DNA from: Symbiodinium natans
Lineage: Eukaryota > Sar > Dinophyceae > Suessiales > Symbiodiniaceae
Length of the DNA: 64,000 bases
Direction: 5' to 3'
NCBI GenBank assembly: GCA_905221605.1
Contig: CAJNDS010000935.1
Location: 618,368-682,367, forward strand
Positions 10,693 through 21,430 of the stretch are shown one piece after another. The notes beneath the pieces are model-generated. The model saw only the letters and a list, made by a program, of their open reading frames with translations, made no database searches and was not told where the DNA came from. The translations under genes were made by a program, and so were the position numbers. Each line of letters starts with the position of its first letter. Within the stretch, counting starts at the first letter, position 1.

Positions 10693-11190
10693 CTGAACGT
10701 GGCCCCTTACATGAATGAGCTGCAAGTGTATTCCAGCCAGCTTCATCGGCTTGATCGGGCTGTAGCAGACCGGGACATCCTCTGGGTTTTTAGCCGATCC
10801 TTGAGCTACGAGTCGGAGTCCAAAGAGAAACAGGTAAAGAAGAGAAAAGCCCCGTCCTGTATGATTTTTGGAAAGCCTAAGAGGCGGAAGGCCAGTTCAT
10901 CGACAAGCCGGGCTCCTCATGAATCTGGGAGCTCTCAGGCCACCAGCGAGCCATCAGAAAAGTCTGAACAAAGTACTTCTGAGCCAGACTATGAGGACGA
11001 TGCTAAGGCTGATGATGAGTCCACATCAACTTCCCAGCCGGAGTCGGAGGGATCTGATGTGTTCTCAGCCGAGGAGAGCAAGCCTGGACCTTCTGCTCCC
11101 CAGAGAAGGAAGCAGTACAAAAGAAGGGTTTGCACCAAAAAGCCTTCTGTACAGTTGGAAGGCATCGTCCCTGCCAGTCTCAGAGTTTGT
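10693..11190 (+). CDS. exon of a probable nuclear, acidic/serine-rich protein
   Basis: The open exon-like piece starts NVAPYMNELQVYSSQLHRLD, then has two basic clusters (KQVKKRKAPS and KPKRRKASSS, each a possible nuclear localisation signal), a long Ser/Glu/Asp-rich part, and another basic cluster (RRKQYKRR). A splice end could be near 11190, before a T-rich stretch. It lies upstream of the DUF7869-like gene in the same orientation and could be its 5' part, but no join was shown. No catalytic domain is seen. Confidence 0.4.
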
Positions 11191-11913
11191 TTCAAGAGCG
11201 CTCTGGCTTTCCTTTGTGCATCTTCTTCGCAATTGGCAGTTCTTTTTGTGCTTTCTTTGCTTCACTTTCCCTTGCGGGTTGTTTTGTTCAGAGTTCACTG
11301 TCAAGGTTGGCTATGGTCGCGTGCACCGAGTGTTTGGGCAAGCAATTTGTGCAACTTTTATCATTGTTTCACTGCATTGATGTTTATTCAGCCATGCGCA
11401 TTGAAGAACAAAGGTGTTACAAGGGGTGCCAGACAGGCGTGCCGAGGCCAACTCCATGAGATCAAAGAACCCGGCGAACAGTCCGATGCTGCGGGTTTGC
11501 AAGCTATTTCTGTGGCATCGTTATCAGTACGATGCTGAAGGCATGCCAGACAAGTTCCGATTCGAGACAAGTTCTTCCGGCGCACACAAGACCAAGATCG
11601 TCGACTCGATCCTTGTTTGGTCAAGCACTTTTTCGATGTGTTTGCTTCTCAATCATGATCGCAAGTTCAGAGTTTGTGTAGAAGAAGCAGGGTTTTCTAA
11701 GCCCCAAACCCCAAACACCAATGGAGGCGGCGGCAGTTGGAAGCAAGAAGCGGATCGTCATCTTCGTCTGACGTAGATGCTGCAGAAGATGCTGAAGCTC
11801 GCACAGTGGCATCATGCTCTCTGCAATGCTGCTCGCTCCTTGAAGCACCTGAGAAGGTGCTAGGCGGTCCAGGTGTCGGACCAGGTCCCAGGCGGTATCT
11901 GGGTGTGGCTCGA

Positions 11914-14198
11914 CCTGCTATGATGTTCCTATGGCTCCAGCAATGGGCCAAAGAGAACAGTCACCCTGTACCGTCCTTCAGCACTTTCTGCCGGGCAGTC
12001 CGAGAGTGCCGCGGGTGGCTCAAGTTCCGCAAGAATGCTGGAGAGCATCCCGTTTGCGACACTTGCTGGCTGCTTGGCCTAGACTCAGCAGTTTTGTGGG
12101 CAGTCCAGTCCATGTAGGTGCATGGGGCACAGAAACAGAGTGACTTAAGGAGCTTCAAACAGCAACTCCGGCAGCATCTCACTGCTGCTCAGAGAGCCCA
12201 GCCCCTGGGCACAAACGAGACCCGAAGAGAATTGCGACCTCTCTGTGGGGATAAGTATCCAGCCCTGAGCAAGGACCTTGGATGAGTACATCAGACACCT
12301 GATGCTTCAATGGCAGGATCGCGAGGCAGACCTTCGGTGGGCAGCTCTCAGCGTTCAGCTGAGGACAACTTTGCGTTCTTCGGCAAGTTTAGCATTCACT
12401 TTTCTGTTGACCCCGATCAGCTTACACAGAGACCCTGTCAAGAACTCTGAGGATTTTTAGCTTGATGCCCCAGGAAAGTAATTCTTTTTACAGGCGCTAG
12501 GGCAGGTGTCCTGCAAAATGGCCATATGGTTTTGGGTATTTGTTTTGTGCAAGGAATGGGAGTCAGGATGAGGGACATCCAGGAATCCCTCAGCGTTCTG
12601 CTGCTCCGGGCCGATGCCCTGGACCAGGCTAAACACAAGTGTCCCAGGGTACTGACTAAGACACATGCCTTCGACGCTTTGCTGAGACCGAGCCTGTCGG
12701 TGATGATGCTGTGGGCCCAAGGCCACGCCCTGGCCTTTGACATAAAGGACCCAGACAACTTCAAGAACACCAACTCGAACGTTGAAGGGATGGCTCGGGT
12801 ATTGGACATCGTCTACAGGAGTTGCAACTCTTCCCTTCCTCACCACGTGGCCATCTTGCAGGACAACTGTTCTCGAGATTGTAAAAATGGGTTGTTGCTT
12901 TCCTGGTGCATCAAACTCAAAGTCCTCGGGGTTCTCGACAAGATCTCCCTGCTGTACCCTGAAAAAGGGCATACCCATGGGCCGCTGGATGCCCTAGGCG
13001 GGCAGGCAGTTGTCAAGTGCTCCAACAGCGAGTTTAGCACACCAGATGAGCTGGTGTCCCTGTACACTGGATTCCTTCAGGATTCCAAGGTGGATGGTGG
13101 TGCATCTTTCCGAGGTGCTTGGAAAGGCATTTCGGCCATGGTTATGTAAGAGTCTTTGTGGTATTTCGGCCATGGTTTGAGGATCCAGAGTTTTGCCTGG
13201 AGAGGGGCTGGTGGGGGGAAGGGGGGAGGGGGGGTTGGAAACTATCAACTTTAATTCCGAGTGGTTACCAAGCAACAGCAAGGCGACCAACAAGCCGACT
13301 GGAAGAGCTGGTGGGAAGAGCTTGGCTTGGTTTTTGCAAACCTAACAGGACCGCAAGCGCCACACTCGCTGCTGCTACTGCAAGTGAGAGCTTTCTTTTC
13401 TGTGTGAGAGGTTGGCTTGGTATAGGCAGATCCTGGTGTGAAAATTTGAAGAAACTTTGTAGCCCAGGTTTGAGATCACAACTCTCAGAGCACTGGGGTA
13501 CCTGCAAGTGCCTGTGACAGCATGGCCAGGGGCCCCAGCTTCCCACCCTGAGGACATCGTCCTCGTTGTAAGACAAAGGATGGCTTCTCGTCGATACTTT
13601 CAGGTGTGCCTGCTACTCCCTGGAGCACAAGTGCCGGCGATGAAAGCTAGACTTTCACGACAACCTCAAGGAATTTACCCGCGCAAGAACATCAAAGACA
13701 AAGAGAAGGTCATAGCCAAGGCCCAGCAGGCTCACAGGGAAGGTTGCATCAGCGAAACTTTGCTGCAAACTATAGTGAACCAGCATTGTTACCATAAGAC
13801 GTTGGCCCTAGACTTCAATGGATCCTGATTCCAACTCATGCTGAGGATGCTGCTTGTGAATTCTTGGTCAGCTGGGTCAAAGGCACACTCAGACGGCATC
13901 CAAGACCTGCCCAGTACGAGTTCTTGAACCACAGGCTGCTTAGTTGAACAAAGGATCGACAACCAGTGACCCGGACACAGCCCACTTCACCCTTAGAAGC
14001 CTTAGGCTGATATTGTCCCTAAACCCTAAACCCTAAACCCTACACTCTTTGTCTCTCAGGTTCGTTGATGATGATGGCGGCCCTCCTGTTCCTGCAAGAG
14101 AGATGCCAGCCGAAGTTCGACCGATACGAGTGCGAGCAGAATCGGGAGCACAACTGCCAGCGGACAATGAGGATGATGAGGATGCAGAGGATGAATGA
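11914..14198 (+). CDS. DUF7869-like multi-exon gene (putative transposon-derived protein)
   Basis: Blocks in order: about 11914-12117 (PSFSTFCRAVRECRGWLKFR, followed by HPVCDTCW); about 12137-12265; about 12272-12372 (LDEYIRHLMLQWQDREADLR); 12505-13149 with the most characteristic part (HVAILQDNCSRDCKNGLLLS, then PEKGHTHGPLDALG); 13508-13828 (PQGIYPRKNIKDKEKVI); and a terminal acidic exon at 14060-14198, after a CTCAG border, ending TGA. The D-N-x-x-R-x-x-K-N and G-H-T-H patterns resemble the DUF7869 family, which is widespread in Symbiodiniaceae and often taken as derived from mobile elements. Only some exon borders are firm. DNA binding is inferred from the paired cysteines. Confidence 0.5.
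14020..14043. repeat. CCCTAAA run inside an intron
   Basis: Three perfect CCCTAAA units lie in the last intron of the DUF7869-like gene, about 17 bases before the acceptor CTCAG at 14055-14059. Confidence 0.8.
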
Positions 14199-14199
14199 T

Positions 14200-15280
14200 T
14201 AGTTTTGTGCTCCTGAAGCAGGCAAAGCAGGCAAAGTCAACAAGTAAGCTTTAGTCAAATTGTTGACCTCTGTGTTATAGGCAACCCCTGGTAAAAGTAA
14301 GCTCTTGCTTCTTAACCGTTTTTCCTCCACCAAAGCTTACTTGCACATAGCGGCCCTTGGCGGTACTGCGCCTCCTCGCGGCATTGCACCTCCTCCTCGC
14401 AGTCCAACAAAGCCTGCAGTTGTTCGTTAGGGACAAAGCTTGTGGATGGTTGGGAGGGCTTTCTGGGTATCGAGGCTGGAAAGACCAGCAGAGCCACTTG
14501 CTTTTGGAAAGCAATGAAGGAGGGCCGTTTTAGGGCTTTGGACTTTTAGTTCCACACCGTTTACAAGAGCATTCTTGTTTGGCTGGAGATTAGTGATTCT
14601 GTTTGGAACGGTTTGGGGGGATGATGCTTTCTAGTTCCAGGAATTCTGACAGGTGATTTGCAAGATAGTATAATTGCAAACCAGTTCCTACTCACCTGTC
14701 TTCTCCACACAGAAACAAACGGCTTGCGCCGAAAGGTGCAGCCTGAAAGGCAAGGTTCCTTAGAACTGCAAACAGTTCCTATTCAAGTATGTCCCCATAC
14801 AGAAACACTGAAAGGTGCAGCCTCCGAACCCTCCGAATAAATTGCAGGCTTTGAGCCGAGGGGCGCAGCCTGAGAAGTCCAAACTCCGAACAAAGTCCAA
14901 ACCCCAAACCTGAACAAATTTACACATGTCCCAAGATCTCGGAAAAAGTTCCCAAGATTATGGAATTGGTTCCTGAGGGACGACATAAATGCCCAAAAAA
15001 ACAAACCACAAAGTACACTAACTCAGGCAATCTTATCATCAGGTTTCCAGAATGGGAAACTTTTTCACCTCTCCGGCGGCGCTGCAGCCTCCTCCTTTGC
15101 TTTGTACGGGCCAATCCATTCCCCGAGCTGCATTTGGCTCGGGGCCTTTGTCTGGACAAGCAGGGCGACGACCTTGTAACATCCTGGTTTCAGGATCAAC
15201 CTTAGTTGCCCAATACCCTGGCCCAAAAAAGTTTAAACTTTTCTTTTAGTAGGGGCTTTGTATATCCAAAAGTTTAAAGT
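14200..15280. other. region without a supported gene
   Basis: No exon with good borders is seen. The phrases GGGCCGT(T/C)TTAGGGCTTTGGACTTTTAGTTCCACAC and TTTACAAGAGCATTCTTGTT near 14521-14580 are repeated at 18,777-18,835, so a dispersed repeat is present. At 14,851-14,883 there is a copy of the GCGCAGCCTGAGAAG repeat also found at 18.2 kb. Confidence 0.5.
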
Positions 15281-15285
15281 TCACC

Positions 15286-16079
15286 TCATGGGCTCCTAAG
15301 CAACTGATCTGACTTCTTGTTTGGCCTGGAGTTCGCGACGACATACTGGATCTCGACCACTGTCCTCAGGGCATAGGGACACCACTTGACCTCAGGTCCG
15401 ACATCCAAGAACATGAACGAGTAGAACGGAGCGTAGTTCAGGGCCTTTGACGCTCGGTTCATGTGGTGGGCGTACAAGCCCTCAAACTCACCATCATCTC
15501 CAGAAAAATAACGCGAGCCTGATCTTTCAGCAGTGGAGGGCTGCAGACCTTCCAGCAGGATCCTGCGGAGGCAATACGGGTGTGTGCCGTGGAAGGCCAC
15601 ACCGGTCTCGTCGGTGTTGGCTCCAGGCAGCGGCTGCCCTTGTGGCGGAAGCGTCACCCGCAAAAAGCCTAGAAGGTGGGTCGACGGGCCCATCAACTCC
15701 TCATCCAGTCTGAGGAGCCCAGGCCGGCTTGCCAAGAAGGATGCCAAAACACGTTCCGGCTCCGGGCAGTACGACCACTTTTGCCAGCGCTGCGCCAGCT
15801 TGGCATTGACAAACCGGCCTTCGTGGTCATTCCAAGTTTCAGGAGTGCCATTTGCAGCTCGCACCGGCCTCGGATACAGCTGCATGTGGAACCGGTCGTA
15901 GGCCCACCCACTATCGATCACCTCCAACAGGTCGGCTTTGATCTGCTCCGCAATCTCGTGTTCCACCCACATTGGCATGTCGTCGTCCGACATGGGCTCT
16001 TCTTTGACTTTTTCCAGTGAGGGCTCTTCTTTGACTTTTGCCAGTGAGGAGACCGCCTTTGCACACAGCTTCTGACTCG
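15286..16079 (-). CDS. ADP-ribosyltransferase-like protein (PARP-type fold suspected)
   Basis: From the ATG at 15993 the product has 235 residues. The exon may extend upstream to about 16079, adding two copies of a VKEEPS-type motif (V-K-E-E, also a SUMO consensus). The C-terminal half shows a PARP-like order: FHGT at residues 134-137 followed by ILLEGL, then EGLY at 171-174 with ALNYAPFY, then TVVEIQYVV at about 211-219. This would give the H-Y-E type triad seen in ADP-ribosyltransferases that use NAD+. The match is by pattern only, and the N-terminal half is unfamiliar. The function is therefore a hypothesis. Confidence 0.45.
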
Positions 16080-16437
16080 CTTAATTTTAACCGCCTTCAA
16101 AAAAATAGAAACAGTTACAGGAGAGGGCACAGGGGCAGCTACAACAGAGTACCCTTCTTCACTGCCTTGGACTCCTGCTGCAAAGTTCCAGCCGGGCGTA
16201 CAGTAGTCGGCTGCCCCTCTCCAGCTGTTGACTCATCCTTGGATGTGAAGAGGTTTCTGGGGTTTAGGGTTCAAGTCTTCCAGGTTTTAACTTTTAAGAT
16301 GTATATAATAGGGAAATGAACATGAAGTGCTTCCCAAGCCACATGAGACACGGTCTTCTCTGCCTGGAACAAATAAATGACTGGTGTTGGTATGAGTGCT
16401 CCCCTCAACACTGAACCCTAAACCCCAAACCCGGTCT

Positions 16438-17707
16438 TTACTCCATGTCCGCCTCTGCAGTGCTGGCAGGCTCTTGAGCACTTCGAAGATCCGCCTCACT
16501 CTGCGAGGCCCCTTTCTCCAGCTCGGAGATTTTCTCCTGTCAGGGCTCTCAGACTCTAAGCCACCTCTAGACCCTAAACCCTAAACCCTGAACCCTAGGC
16601 TGTGCACATCCACAGTCCTGCCTTGTACTTGGCCACCTCCAAAAGAGCCTTTTCCATTCTCTCCTTGTACACATCTGCTCTGGCCGCATCCACGATCCAA
16701 TGTCCCATTTGATCCTTGAGCAGATCTGCTTGCCTCGTTTCATTTTCCTGGCCAGGGTTTAGGGTTCAGGGTTCAGGGTTTAGGGCTAATGAGAAGACTG
16801 TGCATGGAAGACTTTGCATGGGGCTTGCGGGCCTTAAGAGTGGGGCCAAGGGTTTAGGGTTTACTTTGCATTGAATTGGCCTTGCCGGCCTGACAAATTT
16901 GAAGCTCAGAGATGAGCTCCTCTGCCTCCTTCAGTTTCTGGTCTTTCTCCTGACATCAGTTGGATTCGGGTTTTCTGAAGATTGCATCCAATTTATGCTT
17001 CCGATTAGTTACTTGGAGTATGGAACCGTACCTGGCCTGGTTGTCCTTCAGGAGCCTGTCGCGCTCCTCCTCGACCAGCCTGTTGCTTTCGACGCACTTC
17101 GCCCACCGATGCTCCAGGTCTTCAAGTTGCACCTGTTAGGGTCAAGCAGAGGCAACAACAAGGGACAGGGTTTCATGTACGGTTTCAGGTTTAGGACAGG
17201 AGTTGCACCCCAAACCCTGAACCCAAAACCCAAAACCCTAAACCCTAAACCTAAACCCTAAACCTGCCCGGCCTGCTGATCCGAGCACTGCTTTTGCAGT
17301 GTGTCTCTTTGCTCGGTGGTTGCGTCCAGCTGGGTTTGCAGCTTGTCCCCCTGGGCCTGCAGATCCGAGCACTGCTTCTGCAGTGTGTCTCTCTCCTCGG
17401 CAGTTGCATCCAGCTGGGTTTGCAGCGCATCCCTTTGCTGGGTGACTTCAGCCAGCTGGTCTTGCAGCGAAAGTGTTTCCTCCTGGGTGGCAGTCAGCTT
17501 TTTGCTGACGGCCCACCGCAAGTCCCTTCTTTCCTCGTTGGATGGAGTCTCCTTTTTTCGCTTGTTCTCCCTTTGCCTGCGGGTGAGCTGAGGCTCATTG
17601 TGGGATGAAGCCGGCTCTGTCGACTCTTGACTCCAACCTTGTCTGCAATCTTGATTCCAGTGTTGGTTCCAGTGTTGACTCCAACCTGGATTCCATGGGC
17701 CCGACAT
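16438..17707 (-). CDS. coiled-coil gene A, five exons solved
   Basis: Five exons join in frame to a 274-residue protein: 17707-17264 (148 codons), 17132-17037 (32), 16949-16890 (20), 16747-16622 (42) and 16536-16438 (32 plus TAA). Every junction is in phase 0 and every acceptor is AG. Intron 1 starts with GT inside a telomere-type unit (CAG|GTTTAGGG). The other three start with GC (CAG|GCCAGG, CAG|GCCGGC, AAG|GCAGGA). The protein starts W/N/Q-rich, has a basic stretch (RRQRENKRKKETPSNEERR), then leucine heptads with two copies of LDAT(A/T)E(E/Q)RDTLQKQCSD, ending acidic. The layout recalls a basic-zipper protein but no DNA-binding signature is certain. Coiled-coil gene B at 21.4-22.5 kb is its paralogue. 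Confidence 0.8.
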
Positions 17708-17709
17708 TG

Positions 17710-18860
17710 CGAGCTAGTGGCTGTAGTGGTTGGCTGGGGGGGGGGCTATGTTAAGAACAGCCTATGTAATTATTAGCTTCCTGCAACAGTATGCTCATCA
17801 CGGTTGCAGTCTTGCCTGAGGTGAGGTGGCACAGGGCTTTGCTGCAAGACTACACTGACTACACCTAAGCCTTAAATCCGATGGAATGCACAAACTGGTT
17901 TCTACACTGCACCCTGGGTTTGCAATTTCTTGTACGATCGCCCCTGCGCCTTTCGGCACTGTGGCGGCCTACTCCTTGTGGCTGCTGAACATACTGCACC
18001 GAACCGTACAACTTAAACTCTAGAGCGTGAACGCAAACCATGAACTAGGCACGACTACATAAAGCTGGGGCCAAGTGTGCTGCTCGCAGAAGTGTAGGGT
18101 ACGGACTGAGACTCGTTTGGGTACCCCCAACACTAAACCCCAAACCCACAACCCTCCAAACAAACTGCAGGCTTTGCGCCTCGCGGCGCAGCCTCAGAAG
18201 CCCAAACCCCAAACCCACTAAACCCGATACCCAGGAAACCAGGCATTGCGCCTCGCGGCGCAGCCTGAGAAGGCCAAACCCCAAACCCACAAAACCCGAT
18301 ACCCACGAAACTCGAAACAAACAACTGCAGGCTTCGATACCCAAACCGATACCCAAACCCCAAACCCACAAAACCCGATACCCACGAAACCCGAAACAAA
18401 TCGATGCCCAGGCTTGGATACCCAAACCGATGCCCGAGCCCAAGCCCTAAACCTTTAGGAAGGTTCAAAGTGTTAAGGCTCTAGGAAGGTTGATTAGGAG
18501 AGTTGAATAAGAGTTAAACCTAACTCCTAAACCCTAAACCCTGGACTTGCAAAGCCTGCTAGGCCCTGGACATGATGATGGTGCGCTGGTATGCCTGGAA
18601 ACAGTGGAGCACTGGCACATTTGGAGGTCCGAGACAGGGGGTAGAGGGTGGCTTGAAGGAGTGCTTAGTGACTAAGGCTTAGTGCTGAAGTTAAAGGAGT
18701 GCTTTGTGCTGAAATATGCACCTACTACTCGACATGGATGCACTAAAGGGGCTGCTTCTGGAAAGAAATGAAGGCGGGCCGTCTTAGGGCTTTGGACTTT
18801 TAGTTCCACACAGTTTACAAGAGCATTCTTGTTACACTGGATATTAGACATTGTGTTTTC
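17710..18860. repeat. repeat-rich gap with hairpin units and telomere-type runs
   Basis: No gene is supported. TTGCGCCTCGCGGCGCAGCC, a short hairpin (GGCGC-loop-GCGCC type), occurs at about 18,174-18,193 and 18,245-18,264, each followed by CCCAAACCC(A/C)C-type telomere-like text. A phrase CCCGATACCCA(C/G)GAAAC is repeated four times between 18,220 and 18,400. CCCTAAACCCT runs occur near 18,525-18,545. The unit at 18,777-18,835 is a copy of 14,521-14,580. Confidence 0.55.
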
Positions 18861-18916
18861 TTCAGCAATTTTGGCCCCACTGCAGTCCTTGTTTGTCTGA
18901 CTGTCCCAACTTGCCA

Positions 18917-19459
18917 ATGGCCGTGGCCGGAAATGCTCAGCAGCCTCTGGTGGAACTTAACGAGCTGCCATCAGCAAGAGAGGAGCTGCACCAGTTGCTG
19001 GTTCAGCTTTACACAACGCTGTTTGAGGAGCAAAGTTTCCTGGAGTTGCTCATGGAGAGGTACCGAGCCAGCTGGACACTGGGAACGCCGATCAAGCATT
19101 GGCACCATCGGTGGATGGAATTCCACCGTGAGAACCCTGAGGCTGGAAACCGTTTCTCTCCAGGAAACTGGTTCTGGTACTTCGGCATGGTGGTCCTCCT
19201 TCCACGTGAGATGTATGGTCGTAGCGACGACAAGAATGCGGGCGATTTTACAGAAGGATTCCTGATGTTCGTCTACGATGGGATCCGAGTGTCGTCGCAG
19301 CCGAAAGGTTTTCTACCATTTGCGCCGCTGGGTGTTGGCTTTGAAGAAGTTCCTTGAGCTGTCTATGCCAATGGCCCAGGACATGTTCGCCTGCCAGCCG
19401 ACATGGACTTGGGAGCATGTCACTGTCTTTAATGATATGCTTGCTGCCCGGGGCGTGTG
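18917..19459 (+). CDS. unknown protein, frame changes once
   Basis: From the ATG at 18917 the first frame (to 19357) encodes NELPSAREELHQLLVQLYTT, ELLMERYRASW and a tryptophan-rich middle part with HWHHRWMEF and NWFWYFGMV. From about 19,305 a second frame looks better: KVFYHLRRWVLALKKFLELS, then PTWTWEHVTVFND, ending at TGA 19457-19459. A short indel or an unseen intron near 19,300 would unite them. No family is recognised. The compact charged and aromatic composition suggests a soluble domain. Confidence 0.45.
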
Positions 19460-19784
19460 AGTGCGAGGGTTGCAGTTTATTCCTGAATCAAACCACTGTG
19501 GCAGATTTCCTCAAACCTTAAGCTCTTACCCCGGAATCGATACTGCAAGCCTCGACTTGCTTTGAATACCATGAGTTTCATGGCTGAAATTTGTGTACTG
19601 ATGCACACACAAAGATTCAGAAGTCCAACTCGCTTGCGAGGGAAAAAAAAGGGGCAGAGTCTGCTTGCTTGCAAGGTTCTTTCGACAGAACATGTACTGT
19701 ACTGGTGGTTGAGGTTTAGGGTCTAGGGTTTGGAGGCTATTTGTTTGCTTGTTGGCGGAGCCCTCCCCGCTACACTCTCCCCCT

Positions 19785-20035
19785 TTACCTGCAACCTGCA
19801 AGCACTCACAAAGCGCAACCGGTTGCGCTATGTATATTCCTGAGCACACAGCCGTAAGTGTCTTCCAGGTGCTTGCAACCTGCTAGCACTCACAAAGCGC
19901 AACCGGTTGCGCTATGTATATTCCTGCAAGCACACAGCCGTAAGTGTCTTCCAGGTGCTTGCAACCTGCAAGCACTCCCAAAGCGCAACCGGTTGCGCTA
20001 TGTATATTCCTGCAAGCACACAGCCGCAGCACTCT
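19785..20035. repeat. three tandem ~85 bp units with a perfect 16-bp palindrome
   Basis: The unit AACCTGCAAGCACTCACAAAGCGCAACCGGTTGCGCTATGTATATTCCTGCAAGCACACAGCCG is present three times in a row. The perfect palindrome GCGCAACCGGTTGCGC sits at 19813-19828, 19897-19912 and 19983-19998. A short spacer with TAAGTGTCTTCCAGGTGCTTGC separates the units. Whether it binds a protein or is only a satellite cannot be told. Confidence 0.85.
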
Positions 20036-20377
20036 CCCCCTTTACCTTCTCCCGTAGTACCTGACCTCTCCTGTACCTCTCCCAAAGCACAAAACCCAAA
20101 AACACTTCGATGCAACACAAGCACACACACACAAGGGCAGCTGCACAGATGATGTGACTGTGAAGTGTAAACTCAGTCGACAGCTGGGCTTCAGCAGATG
20201 GTTTTGTTATTGTGGGACTTCGTTGTGGAAGCTGTGACCCTGGCGACAGGCCTCGAAGGCGAACCATCGGCCCAGGCAACCGACCTCAGCTTTTTGTGAC
20301 ACACCAGGGCTTCGGTCTTTGGATTCTCTGCAGACTTCTAGAACAGCGAATCTTCTTTTGCCAGGGTGTTGCAATTG

Positions 20378-20910
20378 TCAGCTGTGCAGTCGGTCAAAGG
20401 AGCTTGAAACGGATCCGGAGCCCTTGACCTTCAGGTGGCTCCACCAAGTGGGGAGCTCATCCACGAACTGGTTCCACTTGGAGCGGATGTGCTCTGCAGT
20501 CACCTAAGTTTAGACTTGGATTAAGTGCCTGACTGGACTTGCACAACACATGAAAACCATCAAACGAAAAATCCAAAACATGTCCGGGGCTCCGCCTCAC
20601 CCTGCTCCACCTCACCCTGCTCCACGTCACCCTGCTCCACGTCACCCTGCTTGACCTCACCCTGCTCCACCTCACCCTGAAGCTCCACCTCACCCTGAAG
20701 CTCCACCTCACCCTGCTCCTGCTCAGCCGGCTGCTTTGAGGTCCGCTGCGCATCCAGCCGTGCAGGTGGCTCCGTCGGCTGTGCTTTCGTCTGCAGAGCA
20801 GTCTGAAGCATCTGAGCCGGCTGCTGCTCTGAGGTCCGCTGCGCATCCAGCCAAGGTGCAGGTGGCTCCGTCGGCTTTGCTTTTGACTTCAGAGCAGACC
20901 GCGGGTCCAT
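20378..20910 (-). CDS. two-exon acidic repeat protein
   Basis: The first piece starts at ATG 20910 (MDPRSALKSKAKPTEPPA) and contains a duplicated block (PTEPPA..LDAQRTS at about residues 13-28 and 46-60), then a low-complexity tail of (Q)GEVE/GDVE/GEVK units down to about 20,580. The terminal exon 20503-20378 follows an AACTTAG border and encodes HIRSKWNQFVDELPTWW plus a short tail, ending TGA. The donor of the first exon is not fixed, because the repeats themselves read CAGGGTGAGG, a donor-like sequence. No domain is recognised. Confidence 0.45.
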
Positions 20911-20934
20911 GGCAGCTCGTGTTTCGGTGACCTA

Positions 20935-21120
20935 GTGTGTCAGGTTTTTTTGGCTGCACCTGTACATAGAAGCCCTTCAGTGGAATTCCTGTCCTTTAAG
21001 ATTTCTCTATTGCACCTATACTGCTTGTGTTTCGGTGACCCACTGTATGAGCCCTGCACTCGAGCCTCAACGGTTTCAGAGGGTCACTGGCAGAGTGGCA
21101 CTTGTGCGCTGACAACAAAC
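20935..21120. repeat. segment duplicated at 22,490-22,705
   Basis: TGTCAGGTTTTTTTGGCTGCACCTG, TCAGTGGAATTCCTGTCCTTTAAGATTTCTCTA and TGAGCCCTGCACTYGAGCCTCAACGGTTTCAGAGGGTCAC occur in the same order in both places. The second place contains the first known exon of coiled-coil gene B. This copy is read as non-coding because its frame is broken by single-base changes. Confidence 0.75.
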
Positions 21121-21430
21121 ATCAAGATCAGAGTCAGCCAGCTCACAGTCAGAAAGCAAAGCTTCTTTGCTATCACTTGTGCTTGCGAGCATTTGGTGAA
21201 ACAGTGAAGGTCGCACTGCCTTCCAAACATGATCGACGCAACGATGGGCCGACTCACAAAGCTCTGGAACACAAGAACTCCAAGAAGATCACTGGTAAGT
21301 ATTCCAAGACCGCACAAGTAGCCACAATCATCCCACATCATCCTGGTGTTCCTGGGAGATCAACGGCGCTTCAGTGGGTTTAGAGGTTTAGCAAAGTAAG
21401 GGTATGGAGTCCGAGTGCATCCCAAGCCAC

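Noticed and set aside
19785-20035. A CRISPR array at the 85-bp repeats.
   Set aside because: Repeats and spacers are both similar between units, the repeat is palindromic and the genome is eukaryotic.
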